DNA from: Elysia crispata
Lineage: Eukaryota; Mollusca; Gastropoda; Plakobranchidae
DNA: 64,000 nt
Reading direction: 5' to 3'
Assembly (NCBI GenBank): GCA_033675545.1
Contig: JAWDGP010004964.1
Span: forward strand, 612,501-676,500
The position numbers and the translations under genes are program-made. Position 1 is the stretch's first letter; each line of letters opens with the position of its first letter. Positions 12,801 to 26,239 of the stretch are shown piece after piece. The notes under the pieces are model-generated. The model did not search any database and had not been told where the DNA came from. It was given only the letters and a program-made list of their open reading frames with translations.

Positions 12801-15800
12801 AGTCATTCACACCTTAATTCATTACATTTTCAGAGATTAGAAATTGAAATATAGAACCTTATAAAGGGAAAGAAAGACATGTCATCTTTGAAATATATGA
12901 TCTGTCATTGTTAATCTCTGTGGAAAGATTGTGCACATTCACAGAGGTTTTGTTTACTTGCACTTTCCCTTTAGTGACATTGCGCATGATATAACGCCAG
13001 TTGCTCCGAGATCAGGCTTGATCATAGTATAGTCCTTAATCTTTAAGGTGTCCCAGACTTTGAAAAGCCATGGTATCCTAGTGTTTATTTTCATTCTTTG
13101 ATTGTATATTTTCACACTGGCCCATTGTATGATTATAGTCAAGCCAGTTTCTTCTCTTAACTTTAATATGCCACTCTTTTTAAGATGTCTTTCATTTTCA
13201 TAAAAGTATTGTTTATTTTAGTGTAGCCTAAATACGTAGAATTTCTTTTTTATTGAATACCACTTTTGATATTGATATCTAGCTTTTTCTCATGCTTTTT
13301 TCATTTCTCCACACAAGATGTACATATATTCATTCCATGCAGTTAATTTTTTCAAGGAAATCAAAATGAAGCAAATTGCAAAATGTACAATTTTTTTTCC
13401 AGACCTCAAAACTAGAACATTTTGAAAATAAACAAATTTGTCTGTATTTTTCTTGTCAGAATGTACATATACTAGAATATACTCTTAAATCCATCAAACA
13501 AAACTGTTTAATCTCATTTTCTTATTCTGTAACTTTTTTGTCTAGCTCTTAGCCTCCTCCTTGTTTATCAATATATTTAAAATGTATAGGCCCAGTAATT
13601 AATTCAAGCTTTTTTAAAGAGCACATCAGTTCTAGGCCAAAAGATAAGTCAGTTTCACATATCAAATTTCCTATTGTTAAAAATGCTCCTTGGGACAGGG
13701 ATGATACAGCAACATAGGCGTACTAGATTTTTTTCAATACAGATTGAGCATGTAGTCATACAGGGAGCATTCTCTGTGTTCTTTCAATAAAAGGCTCATG
13801 CCCCTAAAAAAATGTTTTATGCTTTATGTGGTTGGTGTGGATCACATAAGTATCACCAAAATAGATGTGATACAAAATGTGCTTTTTTTTTCATAGATCT
13901 AGAAAAACAGGAATAATATTATGGAGTTAATATTCTGAAATAGAATGGGCAAACCAATATGTTTTCATTTGACTATTCAGTATAATTCACATAGTTTAAA
14001 ATAGAAAGGGAGTGGAGTGTATCTTCTTTGTGTCCAACTTGAAAGCTTTGAAATTAGTCACTCTTAAAACAAATTGTATTTTTTTCTACCCTACTTAATC
14101 TTCTAAAAGATTTGCGTCTTAACCAAGATTGATTAAAATAATTCAGTCTTCAGCAGTTTCTTTTTTTTTTGATTATAGACAGCTTTTATCATTGTTACTT
14201 AATAACTAAATACCATTTTGTTGAAACCTTAAAAAAGATATTCAAAATAATTTTTTTAAATAGTTTGATTGCTCATTGTAAAGGACATAAAAATTTATGA
14301 ACTATGCTATACTTTTTTTGCTTTGTCCGTGTGTATTTCAAACTAAGTAGAATCTTCATTTAATCATTTACTTGAACATAATCCATGCATTATTTTCCTA
14401 ATTTTTTATTAACAGACATGAGCTTTACACATTTTGAAATTGTACCAAATAATATACATATATGAGACCTTTCTAAGATTTAGCTGGAGCAGAATGGATT
14501 AATCAGTCTGGTGATTGAATGATTGTAACTTGGTCCTAAATGCTGCTCTGTTACATTTACAAAGCCTATTTTCTTAAGTTTTTGTTTAAATTTTACATGT
14601 TCTTTATTCCATATAATCTACTTCATTTGATGCTTTATGAAATCTACTATTCATAATGTTTTTCTGTCTTTCTTTTTTGTTGAGATACTAATAAGAAGTC
14701 ACACATCAGAGAAGCTTTGGTAAATTGAATATGTCAGGCAATAGACCAGGGTAGTGATTATTACATTGGTAAATATAGAAATTACTGTTATTGAACTATC
14801 AGTTCATTAGACAATACAAGTAAGTATGAGATTAGTTTTAATCAGCCTGACATGTTTTTGTTTTTTTCTGCATAATTATTATTTACATGCAGATATTTAA
14901 AACAACTAAAGATAGACATAGGAGAAATCATGTACTTTCATACTTGTACTTTCAACCAATATTTATCGAAAGCTCTCATTTGGCTGGCATTTAAAGTTGA
15001 AAAAGATATATAATTAAACAATATTATTGTAGGGTTTTTGTTAATTTTTTCATGCTTTTTGTCTTGTCTGGAAATATTTGCACCAAAACGATGTAAAAAG
15101 GTTTTTTTTAACTTTCAATAAATCCTCCTAGTTGTTGAAAACCACAAATTTTTTCTAAAATTTCATAAGATTCCTTAGACTATTTTGCTGTTTTTTGGGA
15201 GCACCCTTTTTAAATAAAAGTATTGGTAGAAAAAAATAATCAGTTTTCCATTTGAATTACTTATAAATGTAGGTTTATAGCTCGATTAAGTTCAAAACAA
15301 AGCAAAACAATGGGCACAGTGTAAAAATCATAGCTCCTATTATGCATTAATGAAGAGATCTCAAACTATACATCTGACTGATGATGTCAGCACTCTCTGC
15401 CTAAGAAAGAAGTTGATGAATTGTAACTTAAACACCCTTCTTGATTCAGCATCATGTATCAAACAGTGGCTTTTTTGACATGGCGGGCAAACACATGGTC
15501 ATAATTCTATTTTAAAGAGAATCATAGTTTTTGGAAATAGATCACATTTGGAAAAAAAATGATTTTTTCAAAGATGAAATTGGATATGCGTTTAGACAAG
15601 TAAAAGAGCTATCATAGATTACAATTGGTTTGCTAAAAACAAAATTTTCAGGAATCATTGTGTCATACCAAAGGACATCAGTAGTTGTTAGTTTGGATAA
15701 AGAAAAAATGTGTGTAGTAAAAAGAAGTGAAAAGAAATGAGTATTTCATGTATTACACAGGTAGAAATATTCGGAAATCCAGATTTCGACCATGAGGCAG

Positions 15801-15860
15801 TTGGGTTATTTATTTATAATACTCTTTGATCTAGAATTTTTTCTGCATTAATGTGCAAGT
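9802..15860. other. 3' flank and intergenic stretch after the tetraspan gene
   Basis: This is AT-rich sequence with no supported exon. The proximal part should hold the tetraspan 3' UTR. AATAAA-type signals occur near 10758 and 11165, but the cleavage site cannot be chosen from sequence alone. Otherwise only short homopolymer runs are seen. Confidence 0.4.
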
Positions 15861-15869
15861 GCAATAATA

Positions 15870-16558
15870 TTTTGAAAGGCTACTGTAATTCCTTACTATA
15901 TGGCTTACCCATGGACACACTAAAGAGGCTTCAATTGATTCAGAACAACGCTGCTCGTCTCATTTTGAAAAAACGTAAAAGAGATCACTTAACACCCATG
16001 TTTAGGCATTTACACTGGCTTCCTGTACAAACTAGGATAAAATATAAGATTGCTGTCTTATGCTTCAAATGTGTTCACGGCTATGCCCCTAATTATCTTG
16101 TAGATCTTGTCGGTATGTACGTCCCCACTCGTAGCTTACGATCAGGTAACAAAGCTTTGCTGTCAGTTCCATGCAAACCATCAAGAAAAGACGGCCATAG
16201 AGCATTTGTACAATGTGCACCAGTTGTCTGGAATGCCCTTCCCCTTTCCATCAGGGAGGCGAGTTCTATAAGTCAATTTAAGACCCTATTGAAAACCCAT
16301 TTGTTTACTGCACATGAAGACCTTAATTAGTCTGAGAAATTTGTCTTATTGTCAATGTCTTCTCTTATTTTCTTTGTGCATGTAACTTATTTATTTTTTC
16401 CTCTTCTGTTTGTTTGAATTGTTAATGGACTATGTTTTAGACTATAGACTAGTGTCACTATGTTAAACGTTTGTAAATAGACTATTGTAAAGAGCTTCGA
16501 GCCTACAAGTAGGAAGAGGCGCTAGGAAATAACTTCATTATTATTATTATTATTATTA
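15870..16558 (+). mobile_element. 5'-truncated LINE of CR1/L2-like type with ATT-repeat tail
   Basis: An uninterrupted frame of about 150 codons ending at 16330 encodes the last part of a LINE reverse transcriptase. It reads YCNSLLYGLPMDTLKRLQLI near the start, then a HLTPMFRHLHWLPVQTRIKY block, an RSLRSGNK block and VWNALPLSIREASSISQFKT near the end. This is the well-known C-terminal pattern of CR1/L2-group non-LTR elements (YCNSLLYGLP; LHWLPV-RI; WN-LPL-IR--SS---FK--LKTHLF). A 3' UTR of about 200 bases follows and ends in a TTA/ATT triplet repeat (16536-16558), as such elements often do. The 5' break falls just before the YCNS codons. Because the remaining frame is open, the insertion looks fairly young, but only the tail end is present. 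Confidence 0.85.
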
Positions 16559-17764
16559 AGGTTAAAATTTCACTCTAGTTCAGTCATTTTAATTTTGTTG
16601 TTATTTGAACTTAAGTGCACATACCATTTTAAGCTGCATGTACAAAATATTTTTACACAAAATTATTAAATTGGATCATTTCCTATTTTTAAACTTATAA
16701 GAACTAAATCCAAAGTGACCTCTGACCCTTGTTAAACCCCTCATCTCTATAGGGTGCCAACTATTGTAGCCCTATATTGTTACGCTATGTGTATATGTAG
16801 CACCTTACTTAAATTTTTAAAAGTCATTGAATTATGTTCAATTACAGTGCTTTTGCCAAATTGTTTTTTATCTTAAGTGGTATGAACCTATACTTGTTGT
16901 TGTCTTATTGTAATTTATATACTTTTCAAAGTATGAACTAAAAACGGAGAAAAAATATCTTAAAAATTAATTGCACAACTTGAAAAAATCATTGATAAAT
17001 AGGTGGGTTTGTTTGTTTGTTTTTTCAAACAAATGATAGACTTCTAATAGTGATATGCTTTTGCATATCATAGACGGAAGTGTATTTTGTATGCATAGTC
17101 ACAATGTCAAAGATATGGTATGTTGATGATGCCATCTGTCAGCTTCTAGTAAGGTTAAATATTTTATTTTAAAGAATGTCAGAACTGGTAAACTTGCAGA
17201 GAAATCTACAATATTATTTGAGGGTCAGTGTGTTATAAAATCTAAACTCAAAGATACAAAATATAACTTTGATGTTCAAAGCACAGTTTAGTTGAAAATT
17301 GTGAAAGAGAAGTAACCTATTTCCAGTTAAAAAATATATTCTTGTTATTGGAGATTTTCATATAAATTAACACTAATTTATGAACTACACAATATTCAGA
17401 TAAGTAAAATTGTAAATGCTCATCGCTAATTAATGTTGCCTGTTGTTGGCTGTGATTTTTTTTCCTGTCATGTTTAAAGTAAGTTTGATGATGGTAATAA
17501 TAAATAAATTCATGTGAAAGTCAATTGAAACTGATCTTCTGATGTATATACATAAAGCTGCATACAACGATTTAAAAATGATCAGGTCAATTATTATGCA
17601 CTTTGTCAACAGAGACTAAAGAAAGAACTAAGAAACTGCGTCTCCTTGATTCTCTAAATAGGATTGAGATTAATATAATGGAAAGAAGGAAAACACTTTC
17701 TGATAATAAATTGCATCTACATTATATTAAAATTTTATACTTTTGCTGGGCTCCTTTTTGATCA

Positions 17765-18420
17765 AATTCACATTTGACATTTTTTAAGCATGCCTCATTG
17801 CTTTTAGTGAATCTGTCTCTTTTCCTACATTTAACCACCTAATGTCAGCCTTTTCTCACTATTTTCCTGTTCCGCGTTTTTCTTTGATCTTTCCGTTTGT
17901 CACAAAATGTTCCAACTTCTCTCTTCTCATCACATGGCCTAAAAATGTCTGGTGTTCAGGTATTCTATTTATGAATGATTTTGATGTGTCAGCTTCTCAT
18001 AACACTGTTTCGTTCAATTTCTTTGCAGTCAATTAGATTTGAAGCATTCTCGGGAGAAATCAAATTTCTGCTGCCTCCACTTTCTCTTGTAGTTGTTTAG
18101 AAATTGGCCAGGCCAGGCATCCTTACATCAGGATGGGTTCAAAATAGCACTGCAGGGCTCTTCTTGTGTGGATGGAGATGCCTTTATTTGTTACTTATTG
18201 ATTTCATGATTTCATTCTATGGAAATACATTTTTGCTTGAGCTATTCTTGATGCAATTTAAATGTTGTTGCGTCATTGCTTGATATTAAAGTACTCGAGT
18301 ATTCGAATCGATGCCTTTGCTTGAATTATTTTCCATGGATAAAGATAATCTGTGGTCACCCATTGTTTTGACTGATGACCCCTTCCTCTGTCTTTGTGTT
18401 GGTGCACAATCAAAACTGTA
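17765..18420 (-). mobile_element. RTE-like LINE fragment, antisense, older copy
   Basis: This stretch aligns by eye with the antisense LINE at about 62030-62990. Shared landmarks include tctcttctcatcacatggcc, the AATTAG/AATGAG step after GCAGTCA, cagggctcttcttg, and ggatggagatg. On the minus strand it corresponds to the reverse transcriptase C-terminus and 3' end. It is more diverged than the 62 kb copy and truncated at its 5' side near 18410. The exact ends are uncertain. Confidence 0.65.
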
Positions 18421-18429
18421 TTCTAGGTT

Positions 18430-21400
18430 GTATTTAGTATAAGTTTAATACTCAAGGATTCAATTTATATGAATACGATAGTTATCAAATGTTTTTCAAC
18501 TTTAAGACTCAATGAGAAAATTTAATAAGAAATCTATAAAGGTGACGCACTACACTTTAATCACCAACACTGAATCACTAAAAAAATTGAGGTGTGAAAC
18601 ACCTATTAAACAGAGTGAATAATATTCCCTTAATGTTATTTAATAGGAAATGTCATACATTATTAGACAGGACATACAAACGTCAGTTTCATTAGCTGCA
18701 CTTGCCTTCAATTTTTTCCTTATACGTTGTAAAATTCTAAATATCATAACCCAAAATAGAGGGGAATTTGGGGGTGGGGGGAGGCTATGATTGCGGTTTT
18801 GGAAAAAGATTACTGTACCATATTCTCACTTAATATAGATGCAATCTTTGGATAAGTGTTTTTTTCAACTGCACACCATACTCCTTCCCCCTATGGCTTT
18901 GCATTGCTTTGTAGATATCAAAGTTTAACAAGCACCTATAAGAAACATCTCCAAGGAAGGAATTATCCCACCCCTCCAATTAGTCCCTAAATTGTGGTGT
19001 AATAGCTATTCCAGTAATTTGGTCATTTTTATTACAACCTTATGTTCAAAAATACTTAAAATAACTATTGTTGGATGCTGTGCCTTTTTTCCTCTCATTT
19101 ACATATATTTATGTAAAGAAGAACCTGGCTGAAATTATTCAGCCAAGATCCTTTTCAATGCTTTGTTCTTTGCTCCTAAGATAAAAAGACACGCCTCTCA
19201 ATTGTAAAAGATGCAGTGATTAATATACACATGCTTTGATTTCATTTGAAACTTTAAGCTTCACAAAAATAAAACATGGCAGCCCAACACTTACCAATGA
19301 TTTGTTTTAAAAAGTATGTAAATATTAGATGTAGTAGTGCAGGAAACAGAGGTCAAAGAAAAGCCAGATTCATCTCAGAATTTTTTTTATTTGCCATTAG
19401 ATTTTTTCTACTTTAACATGCATAGATATTTGTTCTCACAGAAAAGGCAAAGGTACAAAAAAAAACCAAAAACGCTGGAAGCAATCATGATGCTGATATA
19501 TTTGCTGATGGTAGGATTGAATTCTTTTGTATAATAATGTATGCTAGGAATAAGTTGGCCAATGTATAAGTTCTAGACTTCTCAAGGCACAGTGTGTACA
19601 GCAAAAAGTCCCCTAATTTTATAACTCATTTTTGTTTATCTATCTCTAGAAAGCATTCTGATGAAACTCAATTTTGCTAATAATAAATATCTATTTTACT
19701 GTTTTTCAATTGCTTTGAATACATTTAAAACACAAAAATAATTTCTTTACTGAGAAAGATACAACAAATATGAATTGTTATATTTATTGCTCTTAGTAAA
19801 TAAAGCCTACAAGCCTGCAAAGCTTATGAATACAGCAAAAAAAAAAGTTTGAAAAGTATGACAGCTGTAATAAGCACCAAAAGAAACTACACAGAGAAAT
19901 TTTATTAATCAAAAATAAAATTTTTATTGTGCACTTGCCCATTTACTTAATTGTAGATTTATTATTTACTTTTACAATGACTTTAGTAGCAATAGAGTGT
20001 GCAAATCCTCACCGCCACTGTGTGGCTGGCACCCCCAGGCCAGGAAAACAGATGCTGATGTATCATGATACTTAAATATCAGAAAGATTATTAGAATCCA
20101 TGGCAACATTGCACATGTCTTTAAAAATAAAAGCATCTGATCCAAAAAAAAAAAAAGGAAAAGAAAACAAAGCAGGTAGGGTAAAAAAATTTAAAATAAA
20201 ACTTTACCATTTCCTAATACTACAATGACCTGAATCAGTACACAGAGACCTTGTTTTTTTCCTGATGTAATTAGCTTTCAGGACTATCAGATAGATCTAG
20301 ATACAGTTAAAAAAATAAATGAAAAATAACAATACAGGCTACCACTGAAAAGAAAACAGAAACTAACATTGACTAATCTTCAGGCTGAAGACCTAGAGTC
20401 GAGCAATGACAACTTCATGTATATTTCTACACTACAGTCTATCAAGAAATTTTTATTTATGCAACTTTTACCTATGTTCAGTTTAATTTCCCATTGATTG
20501 ATACCATGAAAGCTTAGGTAGCAACTTAGACTGGTCAGATTTCAACCTACCTCAGCATATTTAGTAAACATGTTGAATGTGATGGGTTGACAGCAGATAA
20601 GATATAGTTCTCATATCAATCATCACCTGCAACTTACTTTATTTGAAAAACTAATTCACATGTTTAGCTTTACATTTATAATTAAAAAAAAAAAAAGTTA
20701 TGTGTAACAAGTGTGAAGAGATATGAAAAGTTGCAAGACATGAAGAATTGATTATCACACTTAAACTCAAGTTTTCATACTTTGTTCTGTTTTAGCCATT
20801 TTACTTAAGTGCAACTATAATCAATTAATGGATTTTTTTTTCTTTTGGGCATTTTTGTATGGATAACTTGTATAGAAAAATGTTTATGTCAATGCAAATG
20901 CATCACATTTGATGCAACTTTTATGCTGTCTAATTATGCCCATATTGGGAAGATGGAGTTACTTAATAGCACTCCATATACTTTTTATTGTGTTAATTCT
21001 TATATTGTCTTGTTTTCTTTTTTTCTTTTTTTTCTCAAACCCATTGCAATCATGCAAGAAATGTGTACTTCAAAATAAGTTTCCATACTACTCTAATAAC
21101 TAAGGCTGGTTCAAAGCTAAATTTTCATATTAGGCCAACTATTTACATTTTTATACAATGAATATTTATAAATTTTTAACACTGTTAAGTCTGCTCCTCT
21201 TTTAAAATTTATTGGACTCAGTATATTTCATAACAAGGCAAAAACTGTCACAATGAAACTAGCTTTACATTCTTGACAAGTTCAAGGCAAACCTTTTGTA
21301 TCTTTCATTATGGTATTTATTCAGATATTTTTATTTTTTTCAAAAGCTCTCAAAATATTATTGCGACTCTAGTATGACTTGTATCAAGTTTTGCTATTTT

Positions 21401-21478
21401 CACCTTTTGTAAAATTCATTACAAATGATTTTTACAAAGGTGTAGCTTGTGATGTCTGACTTATTGGACTCATTGGTT
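18430..21478. other. intergenic stretch and 3' flank of TAB1
   Basis: No coding exon is supported. A G-rich run lies at 18768-18782. TAB1 is transcribed leftwards into this stretch. TTTATT (AATAAA on the minus strand) occurs near 21208 and 21316 and could serve as a poly(A) signal for it. No transposon was recognised. Confidence 0.4.
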
Positions 21479-24400
21479 TTAATGCTCAGCCAATGGTTCC
21501 TCTTGAATGGGATCATACACTGATTTTGGCATCAATTCTTTGAGCAGATTTTCTCTCTGTTCCTCTGACATTTTGCTTAAGGCTATGTCCCATTCTGAAA
21601 AGTCAACATAGGCCTTCACCTGAAATACAAAGAAATACACAACTCTCTAATTAGACATACCCCAGATTTTCTAAGATTTATAAATATTGCTAATGAACTG
21701 AGGTGGTTCAGGCATAAAATGTAATTTGGTATTGCACTTATTTCCAAATATAATTGCTTAAACAACCAAATTTGAACTTTGAAATAACAGAACTCACTTG
21801 TAAGATAAGTGCCTGCAGAATTATACAATGGTGGGTCATTTCAATATTTTCATTATGAATTGCTCTACTGCTGCATATCAAATTTACCTCGAACAAGACA
21901 AAAGTACTCACTTATATCAGAGCCAGCTTTTTTTTAAACTTAAAAAATCTAGTTCAAAATAAAACTTGTGGGCAAAATCTCAAAGCTATTTAAAGCAATA
22001 TTTTGCATTAAATTTACATAGTTAGGAGGTTGCAAAAATGCTGGAAAAGCTATTGTTATCTTATATTTTACATCATAGTATACCATAACAGTGTAAAAAA
22101 ATAAGCTTATAAATGGTACCACTTTCATCTGATAATTAACAAGAGAATGTAGAAAAAACTATATAAACGCATGTGACATATTAGATCAAATTTAAAAAAT
22201 GAATGAAATTATAAAGATGGAAACACAAGTCTAAAGCCATGTGTTGAAAACAAAGCTGAAATTTATCCATGATGAAAAAATCTCACAAATTTACTTTCAT
22301 ACTAAAACAATAACAAGAGGGGTGTAGGTGTTGTAATATTAATGCTTTGATTGCTAGAATAAAAAAAAAAATTGTTCGACACTATAAAGATTTTCAAATA
22401 AAAACATATGCCCTAAACCAGCACACTCTGCATGTAAAAGTCCTTTTTTTTCAAGAATTACAATTTTACAATAATCCCAAATTTTACAGTTTGGACAAGA
22501 GAATTAATTTTCGTGTTCAAACTAAAAAGTCAGACCAATAACATAGATTTAAGTCTAGAAAGCCTTTCAGGCGTTGAATTTTCTGTTGGGAATTCAATTT
22601 TTTGTCTCATCAGATATTTTACCTCTTAAAGTTTGTAAAGTTTCCCTACATCAATTTTTCCTTTGACAACTTCTATTACTTGCCTTTCCATCAGCATCCA
22701 GCTCAAGATTGGAGTTATTTGACTGTCTCTGTGAAAACAGCTGCATCTCACCACTGGAATTTGTGCTGTATGTACTGCTGCCATTAGTCGGTGTGTCTGT
22801 GCTGTTTGTGTTGGTGTTGGATACCCCAAGCAAATTTGGCCCTGACATGAGGTAGTTGGTGGGGGTTTTCGGTGATTCAGAGTCTGAGGATCGTTGATGT
22901 CTGCTTGCATCAGAGGCAGAAGAAGATATAGAGGAAGGATATGGACTGTGGTGGTTGTAGATGCTCGAAGGGAATCCTGCTGCCTGATGCTGGGGTGGTT
23001 GAGACGGTGAGTTTACTGAACGAACAGAGCCAGGGCTCTGCACAGAGAGGGGGTAGTTAAAGTTTCTAACAAGTAGGGTGATGTCATCTCGTTTCTTGCA
23101 CAGCGTCTTTTTCGCATCACTACCTGTCATGAACGTGTCGTGGTGAATACGAATAACCCTGTCTACTACAGCCTGAGCCACCCCAGTCAATGTCGTCTGC
23201 TGACTAAACTCATGGGCAACCATGGTTGCAATATCTCCATTGATTGTCTCAGTGCCTGTGGCATCTGTCAAGGCCTGGTACAAGCCATCTGACATAAGTA
23301 CTAAAAATGCACTGGAACTATCAAGCTCTACACCTCCATCTACAAAAGGGTCAGCTATCACGGGCTCTACTCTTGCACAGCTGAAAAGAAACAAGCAATT
23401 TTGAAATGTAAAAATATATTTGTGATTGTAGAAAACAAAAATAAACTGGAAATTACTTTACAACTAAATTGCTCAAAACTCAAAACAAGCTGACATCATA
23501 ATTATTGTTAACCACAATGCCTTTTTCAATTCATAACAGAGTATGACAGCAACAAACAAACACTTCTTTTCATTAATCTTTAAAAAAAACAGGAAAAATT
23601 CAGCAGTCTGGCACAACTATAACTCAAACTAGAATCTCTTAGCCAAAAAAGCTGAACATCTCAATGATTGATCGAATGACAATTATTCAAGGAACAAATC
23701 TCGACAAGATTAAAAGAAAGTATCGGAACATAAAAAAATAAATTGTTGTTTTCTTAATTGATTTTCTAAGCGGGATGTGATATTTAAAAAAAAAAAAAAA
23801 GCAGACTATGTCTAAGAATGTGAAAGTTTTAAACTCAAACTTGAATCCATACTGAATGCAGACTATCTGGTAGATATTCTTTACTTGTTTTATTGACTCA
23901 ATGCCTTATGAAGATTTTTCAAGAATGTCATTCCTGTGGCATACTGTTTTAAATTTTTATGAAATATACCAATATATCTTTACAATTTCTTTTGATATTT
24001 TGATGATTTAAATGTTAGGTCACTGATTGTAAATCTTTACATAAATGTATTTTCTTTTTTCAATTAGTTTTTTTTTTAAACTAGCCCTTCCAGCTTCAAC
24101 AAAGATGGCTTCTATGTAAATCCAATTTAATATTATTATCATTACTATCATCATTATTATTATTATTATTATTATTATTGTCATTATTATTATCATTATT
24201 ATTATAAATGATATTATTACTATTAATGCTTAATCCTACAAAAAATTTCTATTGATATTTTCATGACGTTTTAAAAAAAACCAAAGCGGTTAAAACACAC
24301 TTGTGTGATTTATACTAAAAATATCACATAACAATAACAGACACCTTTTTTTACAATGATACACACTATCCTAAACTAGACTGAAGGTCGATAAATCTAT

Positions 24401-26162
24401 GAGCATTCGACAAAAAAATAAAGAAGAGGCAAAACCTGAAAAAACAAATTTCTCATTATGAAGATAAGAACAATCAGTTTGCCTCTACATACTCTTTTCT
24501 AGATGGACACTATTCAGTCAATTTTTCAAAAATGGGAAACAAATATATCTTTAAAGATTTTCTCAGCATATCAACCTTAGCACATCATTGTCTTTGTATC
24601 CACCCTTCACATGGTAGTCTCCAATGCAACGTGTGCAATCCGAGTTAGCTACCCGTCGCAACACTTGGATTTTATCAACATCCAGACCAGCCTGCTTCAA
24701 TCGTGTCTGCTCTCCAAAGTCATTAATCGTATGATCATAGGAGAGCTGCCTTACACGTAGAACATTGTCTGGACCTGTCTTGCACATAAAAGCTCTTGTG
24801 TCACCTGAAATTAAATAAAAACTATCAAAATAAGATTCAAAGCTGCTTTCCATAGTTTTGATTTTTTTTTTTAAAAGGAAAGCTTTTGGCAACAACAAAA
24901 AAATCCTTCAATGAATGAAGTGAATTTGTTTCACACTAAAGTTATACACTTCTGACCCTCTTGAGAAGCTGTGGCTGGAAACATCTTATCCACATAAGGC
25001 CTTAATTAGAGTGAGAGAAGGGGCTAGGTTCGAAGTAAAAAACTTCAATCCATAAATCTTTTAGGCAACAATATTATTGGTGTCAAAACAAAAATGAAAA
25101 ATAAAAGTGCATTGATAATAGAATAGATAGCTCTATAATCTAATTGAAAGAGTTGATCTTATCTTACTCATATCATATAACTACAAGAGCTATTCCAATA
25201 ATTCTAGAAAGATTTCATTGTTGTCTATAATTTATTAATTATGTAAAAGGTTAAGATAATACTAGAAAGATTTCATTTTTGTCTATAATTTATTAATTAT
25301 GTAAAAGGTTAAGGTAATTCTAGAAAAATTTCATTCTTGTCTATAATTTATTAATTATGGAAAAGGTTATGCACAATCTCCACAGATACTTGCAAATACA
25401 TGTGATACAGCATAATTCAACTGGGCAAGATTTGTTAGTTACTTAAAAACAATAAAAATAAGTTTTTAAAGAAAAAAAGGGAAAAAAAAAACTTACCAAC
25501 ATTCGCCACATAAAGTTTGTTGTTGTAAATAAGAACCACTGTTGCAGTTGTTCCACCAGAAATTTCTCTATCTAATTCCTCAAGTTTCTTAATAATGTCT
25601 GGATATTTCTGCATAGCTTCATAATGGTCAATACCCTGAGGAAACACATGGTTTTACAAAGTAAAAAAGATCCAGCTATGGAAAAATGCAATGAAATCAG
25701 TAGTTTTGTTTGTCTTGCGTATTTTTTTCATGATCAATGTTATTTTCAGAACCGCAAATCTTATTTTTAAATATATATATATATATATATATAAGTATAG
25801 AAGATCTTACCTTAAATTTCCATGCATACTACACGTGTGTTTCAAGCGGAGGACAAAGCTGTTGCCTGTCCTCCGCTCTCTTTGGGTATGACTCTCAAGT
25901 AGCAATGAACTGAGACAGACATCTGTCCATGAGCAAGTCCTTTTGTCATGCACATTTGTCACTTAAGACATCATATAATCTTAGATGACATATCACGCTT
26001 GATCACGGAGTCATACCCGAAGAGAGCGGAGGACAGGCAACAGCTTTGTCCTCCGCTTGAAACACACGTGTAGTATGCATGGAAATTTAAGGTAAGATCT
26101 TCTATATTTATGTATTGCTCCATCAGTTGAGCACTCTCATGAATTATTCCACCTTATCTTCA

Positions 26163-26239
<77 letters not shown>

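Noticed and set aside
17100-17150. A Y-V-D-D reading resembling a reverse transcriptase motif
   Set aside because: The frame is not open on either side and no other reverse transcriptase block lies nearby.
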